A DNA stretch of 64,000 nucleotides. Source: Catenaria anguillulae PL171. Taxonomy: Eukaryota; Blastocladiomycota; Blastocladiomycetes; Blastocladiales; Catenariaceae. This document shows, in pieces, positions 56,812 through 64,000 of this stretch. Position 1 is the first letter of the stretch. Every line of letters begins with the position of its first letter. The notes beneath the pieces were generated by a model that did not search any database, was not told where the DNA came from, and saw only the letters and a list, made by a program, of their open reading frames with translations. The position numbers and the translations under genes were made by a program. The DNA lies in the NCBI GenBank assembly GCA_002102555.1, contig MCFL01000011.1:434001-498000 (forward strand), given 5' to 3'.

Positions 56812-57525
56812 GACGCCAAGTTCTCGACCGTTTTAGCAGCGGATGCTCGTGGTGTCGTTCTGGGCGAATGTTTGAGTTGAAGGATCCGTTGGATTGGTGC
56901 CGAGCACTCATGTACCCCCAAGACATGATGGATCGAGTTTGATTTTGCTGCGTTGTTGAATGGTATGATGCCTCAACTCTCGTCGTTTGTCACATGCCCC
57001 CATTCGGCACCATCGTTGACCCACCTTTCTTCCCTTTTTTTTTCATGGACAGCCCTCCCCTCACGCAACACTCCATTATCAGTGCAACATCCACTTTTTC
57101 AAGGCCGTCTGTATTTGCGACATCAATCTCTCGATCCTTGAGCGCATCATCCGCTTGTGTATTTTCCCTCTGCCCCACTACTTTCGTTTTCCTTGTTACA
57201 TTCTTTTTCATGATTTGCCTTCCCCATCATTACTACAGCCCTCCTGCCTCTTTACTTTGCTGCCTGCTCAGGATGCCGGTAGCCTGGCGCTTGGCCATGG
57301 ACCTCTGTCGTGAGCGTTGGCAGCGTTCTTCCACTCTCGTCGTCACTAGCCCAAGTATCATTTTGAGTATACACCTTCCGCCGTTCAATGGGAGCTAGGG
57401 TTATTCTTTTGTATGAGGAGTGAATCCATCCTCCGTTCGCCAGATGGCGCTTGCGCTCAGCTTGGGCTGTCGTGCGACCATGTAAGTTTAGGCTGTGAAT
57501 GACTTGAAAGACATACATTAAGGCA
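56812..57525. other. intergenic region between COX9 and HAD gene
   Basis: About 700 bp, T/C-rich in 57030-57270. Short open frames on both strands were not convincing. It should hold the promoter of the HAD gene. Confidence 0.4.
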
Positions 57526-58895
57526 ATGAACTCACTCAAAGCACTAACAACCACCGCCCCGCCGGCGCCGGCGGTGCTCCTCGCCCGCTCTGCCCTCGGG
57601 CTCACCCGATCACACGCCTGGGCTCCCCAAGTCCGCACCCACGCCTCGGCCACGTCTGGGTCGCCCACAACCGACCACATCCTGCCGCCGCTCTCACCAA
57701 CATCCCCACGCTCGGCCGCCATCTGCTTCGATATTGACGGCGTCCTGATCCAGGGCGGCCGCGTGCTACCCGAGGCGCGCCGGGCCCTTGCGCTCGTCAA
57801 TGGCGACAACAAGCGCAATGCCCTGTCCCGCACTTGTACCTGACAAATGGCGGCGGGGTCACCGAGGAAGAGAAGGCGCATCAGCTCGAGACAAAGTTTG
57901 GCGTGCCCGTGCGGCCAGACCAAGTTGTGCTTTCGCACACGCCCATGCGCGAGTTGGCCAACAAGTTCAAGGACGAGTGGGTGCTTGCTGTTGGGGCGCG
58001 CGTACCAATGCCAAGCGCGTACTGAGCGCTTACGGGTTCAACAAGGTGGTGACGCCGTACCAAGTGTATCGATGGGACAAGACATTGCCCCGTTTTGCGT
58101 TGCCCCCGAGGCCGTGGTAGCCGAGCACGAGCCCATCTTGGACTTGGAAATGGTGCATTTCGCGGCGGTGCTGGTGGTGCATGATTCCAGGGATTGGGGA
58201 ACCGATCTGCAAATCATGTGCGATGTCCTCAGATCGCCCAACGGAAATTTGGGCGCGGCATTCCACGGCCATGCGCGGCCGGCGTCTCGCACGCCGGGGT
58301 CGCGGCCCACGCTGGACCCGAGATGTTGGCGGCCATCAACCGGCAGCATGTGCCGCTGTATTGGTCCAACCCGGACCTCTTGTGGGCCAATGAGTACCCG
58401 GTGCCAAGGTTTGGACAGCGTGGATTGAGGGTCGCGCTCAAGGCTATGTGGAAGGTACAGTGGTTTCTCTGTCCCTCCCTACCCTCCCCATGGTGAATGA
58501 CGACTCACCCGAAGCCGCTTGTGTTCTGCCGACAATTAGGAAATGACGGGTACCGACCTTGTCTACACGTCGTACGGAAAACCCGAGACCAACACATACA
58601 AGTACGCATTTGCCACATTGCACCGCATGTTCCATGAGGCCGCGAGCCCGCACACCCACTCGACCAGGAGACCATTGCCAACTGCGTCAACGACCATTTC
58701 GAAGTGTACGCGGTCGGCGATAATCCGCTGGCCGACATTGAAGGCGCGCACCGGCATGGGTGGCATGGCCTCTTGGTCAGGACGGGCGTGTATCAGTCGG
58801 GCCAGCCGTTGACGGTGCCGACGACCAAGGTCCTGGATAATGTCGAGGAGGCCGTCAAGTTTGTGTGGGAGCGGCATTATGGCGAGCAGCACTGA
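57526..58895 (+). CDS. CECR5/YKR070W-type mitochondrial HAD hydrolase, frameshifted
   Basis: The N-terminus (MNSLKALTTTAPPAPAVLLA, then RSALGLTRSHAW) looks like a mitochondrial presequence. HAD motif I reads ICFDIDGVLIQGGRVLP, followed by YLTNGGGVTEEEKAHQLE (motif II region), VLSHTPMRELANKFKDEWVL, ARTNAKRVLSAYGFNKVVTP, WSNPDLLWANEYPVPRFGQ, YTSYGKPETNTYKYA and motif IV, YAVGDNPLADIEGAHRHGWH, all in the order seen in CECR5 proteins. One intron is clear (58455-58539). The frame changes five times with no splice sites (about 57830, 57995, 58090, 58250-58330 and 58665), each as if one base were missing; adding one base to the GGGG run near 57993 or the CCCC run near 58089 restores the frame. Substrate unknown. 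Confidence 0.8.
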
Positions 58896-59016
58896 TGGCG
58901 TTGTTGGATTAAAGGTTAGAACACATGTCTTGTATTTACTGCGTCAACAACAACGCCATGCACCTGACTGCAGTGAGCGATTCTCGTCTATTTCAGTGGC
59001 CAGTCAACAGCGTCAA

Positions 59017-61010
59017 TCACATGCGCCCTTGCTCCTTGAGACATTCGGCGCAAACCTCCTTTCCATCGACGATGGCAAACGACTTACCCGCGAGCTCAAT
59101 GCTGCACGATGAACAACGGAAACACTAAAGTTGTCACGGGTGTGGTTAGCAAGCTGCTTGCACAACAAGATGGAGGAACAGTACCCCAGAGTGAACAACG
59201 CCAGCCTTGGTCTTGACAAAGGCACTCGTGATGGGAAATGAGCATTTGCCGCACGATTCCCTTGCAATGCACTGGAGAGCAAATGACCGTGAGCAAAACG
59301 CACAAATTGGCCGCGCAAAGGTACACATGAGCACGAAGGAACGGTACGTTGGGATGAACGATCTGCCCATGTTCCTTGGTGAACGGGCCGTCAATCGGCA
59401 ACTTACACTACAAATCACGAAATCACGACCCCCGAGTCAGCCCACGAATCCCTCGTTCCACAAGCCGCCATCACAACCACACCCATCATCCACCCCATAA
59501 TGGCCATTCTCGCATCCTCAACCACCTACACAAACACACAAGGAGAGCCGGCATACCTTGTCGCAAACAAAACAATCGGTGCACCTGACCTCGCCGCCAT
59601 CCAGCGACACGACTGCCGTGAAGATGGGTTGCTTGCACTTTGCACATGTTGGGCGGCCCGCCATGACGCCCGGAATCGTCACCTGTGTCCGAGCACTTCC
59701 GCCGCCGCCGACAGTGGCGGTAGCCTTGGCCTTGAGCTCGTTGCCGTAGCACGGCTTGCACAGCGGTTTGCCATCGCGCACCACAAATTGGTCACCGGGC
59801 GGTTGCCGGCATGACAGGCACACAAAGCAGTGCGTGTGGAATTCTTGGCCCAGGGCTAGCGTATGGGTTCCAGGGCCGAGAGGCTGGTGGCACGTTGCGC
59901 ATTTCTGTGCATGAAAAAGCGATCCGTGAGATGCACAAACAACCAAAGTGAGATGGTTTCCACGGTTTGAAACATACAGCTGTATTGGCAAGCGGGAGGC
60001 GACCAACATTGGACGGCGGGCCGCCACGAAGCGTTTGGTAGTCGAGCTCCTGGCGCGCAGCGTTTGCAGCCGTGTCGGGTCCAGCACCAAAGCCCGAGGA
60101 AATGGACCTGTCGGGCATGGGTCGAATGGACCAGCACCCGTGGCAGTAGGCCTTGTCGGGCTCTTCGCGAGAGCGTTTGGCCCGATCCTGGCAACTCGGC
60201 ACGAAGCGCAAGTGTCAGTACATAAACCCACATACAGAACAACCAGAAATGACAAAATTGATGAACAAACCGGGTTGAGTTTTTCCAGGCACATGCAGCA
60301 CAGGACTTGATCGTCTTCTCTGGCCGTGGACGCGTTGACAGGGACTGGAGCAGAGGTGGGGGTGCCGTGGACGTTGCCGTCTTTGTTTGATACGAGAATG
60401 TACTTGCAGGTGAAGGATTTGCCGATTTGGGTGTGGGGCTGGGAGCAGAGGTCGCCGTAGATCCGGATCCGGACCCGGGCCGAGCACCAGGCTTGGTTGC
60501 GGGAATGGGCGGAGGTGCAGAGCTTGTTTGCGATTGCGATGTCGTGATGGCGGCGTTCAAGAACAATGGTTTGGTTGCGGGAAGCGATGGGGCACTTGCT
60601 GCGGCCGCTGATTGTGTCGAGGGCAAAGGAATGGGGCCAACCACGTTGGCCACCACGGGGACGATTTCCGGCTGCGGCGCATCGGCATAGCACGCAGCAG
60701 GTGCAGTGGAGCTCGTCGAAGGCGATGGGGCAGGCTTAGGAGCTGGTTTGTGAGCAGGCAACGGAGGAGGCTTGCGAGCCGTTGGTGGCGTGGACGAGGG
60801 CGACGTGAGAAGATTGGTGAGGGCAGTGTCGACCGAGTGCATGTCAAAGGCACGTGATAAATGGGACTGCGAGTCTGCGCGGGCGGAGCCTGCGTTGGCG
60901 TTGTCGGCCGAGAAGCCAGCAGCGAGCGCGTTGGCGACGGATGAGCCGCCACATTTGGCACAAGCGGCGCCGGCGCGCACAATTTCGCCACAGGAGGCAC
61001 AGAAGGGCAT
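59017..61010 (-). CDS. LIM-domain protein with N-terminal zinc ribbon
   Basis: Fungal proteins of this type (paxillin/Pxl1-like or Lrg1-adjacent LIM proteins) act at the cell cortex in polarity. The start (61010) gives MPFCASCGEIVRAGAACAKC, a four-Cys ribbon; a long Pro/Ser/Ala-rich linker follows. A further Cys group, LCCMCLEKL and AYCHGCWSI, lies in 60120-60310. LIM domains follow: CATCHQPLGPGTHTLALGQE to CKPCY (about 59750-59910), CAKCKQPIFTAVVSLDGGEV to CFVCDK continuing as LPIDGPFTKEHGQIVHP, and CGKCSFPITSAFVKTKAGVV to CFRCSSCSIELAGKSFAIVD and CAECLKEQGRM at the end. Several introns separate them (for example 59910-59980 and 59410-59560, approximate). The frame changes near 60350 at a C run. 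Confidence 0.8.
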
Positions 61011-61314
61011 TGCAATTGTTGACAGAATCGGCTGTATTGCGTCAAGTGCGCAATGTGTGGTGTGTGGTGTGCATTGCGGGAAATCCCACGCCAATTGCAA
61101 TCCATGGCCATGGAGGGTGACGGGCACGAATGTGTGCTGATGCCGATGGCCGCGACACCGATCCAAAGTCGGCCGATCGGAATCGTCTCGAGACAGTTTT
61201 TACCACGTCTGACTGTCTCGCAGCGTTCCCATCTCTTCAACTAGGGCCCTATGTAGTGCTCTATGCACACATGTACATGTATTCATACATACGACCCGCG
61301 ACGACATCAATCAT
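61011..61314. promoter_or_regulatory. divergent region between LIM protein and NTH1
   Basis: About 300 bp between the LIM start and the first possible NTH1 Met; expected to drive both genes. Not otherwise distinctive. Confidence 0.35.
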
Positions 61315-61360
61315 GACACGACCCATGAGAACGCGCTCTGACAGCCAGTGCTTTGCTGCG

Positions 61361-61432
61361 GCTGCCTCTGCCTCTGCCTCTGCCTCTGCCTCTGCCTCTG
61401 CCTCTGCCTCTGCCTCTGTCTCTGCCTCCGCA
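61361..61432 (+). repeat. hexanucleotide GCCTCT microsatellite
   Basis: About ten tandem GCCTCT units, with one unit changed to GTCTCT. It lies upstream of the NTH1 conserved start and would encode an Ala-Ser run if translated from the Met at 61315. Confidence 0.9.
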
Positions 61433-61595
61433 CCCGACCCGCCCATTCCATCTGCCTCCCGACGGCGGCAACCGCGAGATGCGGGAACGGCAAAAGTCAA
61501 GATTGAATACGAACACGACCCCAAACTCGAGCTGCCGCACCCGCCCGTGCCACCTTCTACGGCCAATGTCAAGACCGAACCTCCTGCCTCAGAAG

Positions 61596-62731
61596 ATGCC
61601 ACTGACCTCCACCAATGAACCACCCAAGCGCACCGCCCGCAAACCCGCGCGCCGCGCAACCCCGGTCATTCACCAACCGCCCGCCAACTGGCCCGACACC
61701 TACACGCGTATTGACCAATGGCGCGCCACGGGGCCCGTTGCGCCCGTCGACACGGCCGGATGCACGTCACTTGCGCAGGGCGACCCAGGCTCGCCAACCT
61801 ATCGGTTCCATGCCCTTGTTGCACTCATGCTGTCGTCACAGACAAAGGACGAGATCACGGCGGCCGCCATGCGCAATTTACAGGCCATGGACTTGACTGT
61901 CGACAATGTGTTGGCGTGGCCGGACGACAGAATAGCGACGGCTATCGGCAAAGTCGGGTTTTGGAGGAGGAAGACAGAGTACATCAAAAAGACGGCAAGG
62001 ATCTTGCGTGACAAGTACAATGGGGATATTCCAAACACGATTCAAGAGTTGATGGCGTTGGTACGTACATTCCCGTTGTTGCTTTGGTTGTCATGTTTTA
62101 CTCATCCGATTCGTTCCCTGGGGAAATCAACAGCCTGGAGTCGGACCGAAAATGGGCTACCTGGCTCTCCAAGTCGCTTGGGGAATGTATGGACGCCATT
62201 CATCTTGTCAACATGTCACCCACTTTGGGTCACCTCGTCACACACTCAATCTGCTGCGTACATAGAAACGACGGTATCGGCGTCGACGTCCACGTCCATC
62301 GCATCTCAAATCGCCTCGGCTGGACAAAGACATCCACCCCCGAAGAGACACGCAAAGCCCTCGAATCCTGGCTCCCGCGCGACAAATGGCCCGGAATCAA
62401 CCCCATGCTCGTTGGGTTTGGTCAAGTCCAGTGCCTGCCGCTTCGCCCAATGTGTGGCGCGTGTCCCATTGCTGACGTGTGCCCGAGCAACGAGCTCAAG
62501 TTGCCCAAGCAGGAGCAGCCTCGCGGTGGGAAAAAGCGCAAGGCGGCGACCAGCGCGACTTCAACGAGGAAGCGGAGAAGGACAAGGGGTGCTGAAACAA
62601 GTTCCGAGGAGGAGGAGGAGGAGGCTGAGGAGCAAGAAACGAGCGAGAGCGACGCCGAATCCATGGCTGGCGCCGACTCGAGCGAGTCCGACTTGTCGTC
62701 CTTTAGTGGTGGGGAAAGTGATTTCGATTGA
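61596..62731 (+). CDS. NTH1: endonuclease III homologue (DNA glycosylase/AP lyase)
   Basis: A base-excision repair enzyme for oxidised pyrimidines. Exons 61596-62060, 62134-62186 and 62266-62731 (introns 73 and 79 nt) give 327 residues. The core has [20 protein letters not shown], the helix-hairpin-helix [20 protein letters not shown] with the catalytic Lys in GPKMG, the catalytic Asp in [15 protein letters not shown], and the iron-sulfur motif C-x6-C-x2-C-x5-C ([17 protein letters not shown]). An added C-terminal tail is basic ([19 protein letters not shown]), then strongly acidic with Ser. I chose the Met at 61596, in frame with the core. A Met at 61315 opens a longer N-terminus with an Ala-Ser run, but in another frame, so one missing base would be needed to join it. 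Confidence 0.92.
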
Positions 62732-63195
62732 TCGTACAAAGCATGGTCGCGAGCACAATGTTTGGTTTTCGGTTCTTTTCGCTTTGTGTAGAAAGTGAAT
62801 ACAGCGTTGCATCTGGTACACATCGATCCGACTGACTAGACTGTTGGCAGCGAACTCTTATCCGTATTAAATGCTTCTTCACACTAGTAACGTCATGATG
62901 GACCAAGCAGAAGCAAAGCATGCAATGCAGAGGATCGAGCAATAAGGTGGGAGAGATAGAAATGCAAGGAAGATGAGGTACACACAAAAGCTGGGGAACA
63001 ATAATAATGGGGAGAGATAATGATTGCTAGAAGAGTTTGTTTGGGGCATAAAGGGCAGACCTTGGGCGCTGGAAGGCGAGTGCCAGTGCGATGAAAGTGG
63101 AAACTATACTTGAAAGGAAAAGTGAAGGGAAAAGCGAAAATGGACATGGGTATCTGCACACAGAACGGATCTCGGGCAAAAGAAGAAAGCCGAAA
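62732..63195. other. convergent 3' region
   Basis: Between the NTH1 (+) and chitin synthase (-) stop codons. No gene was recognised. Confidence 0.4.
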
Positions 63196-64000
63196 TCACG
63201 GGCGAGGACGTTGCTGTTGATGAGTGGATTGGCCGCTGCCGATGACAACCTCGTCGTCGCCCTGTGCAACCGCGTCGCCTTCTTCATCGTCGTCCGGTGC
63301 GTCGTCCCCGCGGCAGCGGCGCGCGGCCCACCCCAAGTGCGTTGTTGACGGTGGCAAAAGCTGTTTCCAAACATGGCTTCCGGTCAGAAAAATGACACAC
63401 AAAGTCGAGGCGAAGAATGGCGGGAGTGCGTACAGTAAAGAAGCACAAACTGCATGAACGCCGGGTTGAACCAGTAATACAGTGGCTGCAACATGACACA
63501 TCTTGCGTGAGTGTCTCGAACCGGCACGATGGAAGTGGAAGGGAGAAACAACGTACGAATACGAGGCACTTTCAATCGACCTTCCTTGATGCACCAAATC
63601 GAAATGAACAACCAATTCGGCACGATAATCAAACTCAACCACGCCAGCATTCCCCACTGGAACTCGCTCGAGTCAAAATGGCCGAAAAGATCAACTCGAC
63701 CACCATCAAGTAGGCGAGCGCGCCGCCGACCTTGAGCATCATGAGCACCTTGGTCAAGAGCAAGAGTGGGAACTTTGCCCACAGCGACGGTGTGCACATC
63801 ATGATCACCTCGTTGCTCAGCTGGCCCATGAACCACCGGCGGCGTTGGCGAAGCAGGTTATAGAATGAATCGGGTGCTTCTGTCTTGCACACTGCGGCGG
63901 GAGAGAAGCCAAGGGCGCGCTTTCCGTAGCGCTCCATGAGAAGATGCGTCATGTACCTGCAATTGCACAAGCGAATGAATGAGAAATCAGATTCGGGCGA
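63196..64000 (-). CDS. chitin synthase, C-terminal part (runs off the window)
   Basis: A plasma-membrane glycosyltransferase that polymerises N-acetylglucosamine; only the 3' part lies in the window. Visible are LTEAP-like VCKTEAPDSFYNLLRQRRRW, with the QRRRW signature of processive beta-glycosyltransferases, then FMGQLSNEVIMM, and membrane segments FPLLLLTKVLMMLKVGGALA and FQWGMLAWLSLIIVPNWLFI followed by SIWCIKEGRLKVPRI and LQPLYYWFNPAFMQF. The tail is acidic (DDAPDDDEEGDAVAQGDDEV) and ends at 63196. The frame breaks near 63695: adding one T to a TTTT run joins VELIF to FGHFDSSEFQWG. At least two introns lie in 63400-63580. The class cannot be fixed from this part; the layout suggests a division 2 enzyme. 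Confidence 0.85.

Overview
The window is nuclear DNA of a chitin-producing, early-diverging fungus. Evidence for a fungus: the C-terminal half of a chitin synthase (LRQRRRW), a Zn2Cys6 plus fungal_trans transcription factor, a Cox9-type cytochrome oxidase subunit, a Csm1/Pcs1-like protein and a fungal-style LIM protein. Genes are GC-rich, carry many short GT-AG introns (mostly 65-92 nt) and sit close together on both strands. An INTS9-like Integrator subunit, generally thought absent from Dikarya, and a catalytically intact DIS3L2-type exonuclease point away from ascomycetes and basidiomycetes. A blastocladiomycete or chytrid is my best guess; this is inference.

Layout. 0.5-13.4 kb: FAD-dependent oxidoreductase (+), Zn2Cys6 factor (-), C2H2 zinc-finger factor with repeated DTLERML motifs (-), EFR3 plasma-membrane scaffold (-). 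15.4-28.3 kb: DIS3L2-like exonuclease (+), INTS9-like (-), C1orf131/Faf1-like SSU-processome factor (+), Csm1/Pcs1-like (-), TFIIS (+), Prp3 (-). 28.7-37.1 kb: a broken, truncated UvrD/Srs2-type helicase (+), Luc7 (+), BolA (-), VPS35 (+). 37.3-42.4 kb: seven tRNA genes, including a rare Ser(ACT), and a 559-bp inverted repeat bounded on both sides by tRNA-Arg(ACG) and tRNA-Ser(CGA), with decayed direct repeats between. 43-45 kb: degenerate, unrecognised coding-like DNA. 45.3-54.1 kb: SelO protein-AMPylase (-), RPL7/uL30 (-) with an intronic C/D snoRNA, a PB1-domain protein (-), a secreted class-3 lipase (-). 55.9-64 kb: EMC6-like (+), COX9 (+), CECR5-type HAD hydrolase (+), three-LIM protein (-), NTH1 endonuclease III (+), chitin synthase 3' end (-, running off the window).

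The genes are mostly housekeeping: RNA processing (Prp3, Luc7, DIS3L2, INTS9, TFIIS), ribosome production (RPL7, its snoRNA, Faf1-like), membrane traffic (VPS35, EFR3, EMC6-like), mitochondria (COX9, SelO, BolA, HAD), DNA repair (NTH1) and the cell wall (chitin synthase). They do not form one pathway. The most unusual features are the tRNA-bounded inverted repeat with its Ser(ACT) gene, the snoRNA kept in RPL7, the repeat-bearing C2H2 factor, a 6-nt microexon in the broken helicase, and numerous apparent frameshifts, most of which look like single missing bases at homopolymers (probably assembly error).

Splice sites were read by eye from GT-AG signals and reading-frame continuity. Where exons are listed they join in frame.
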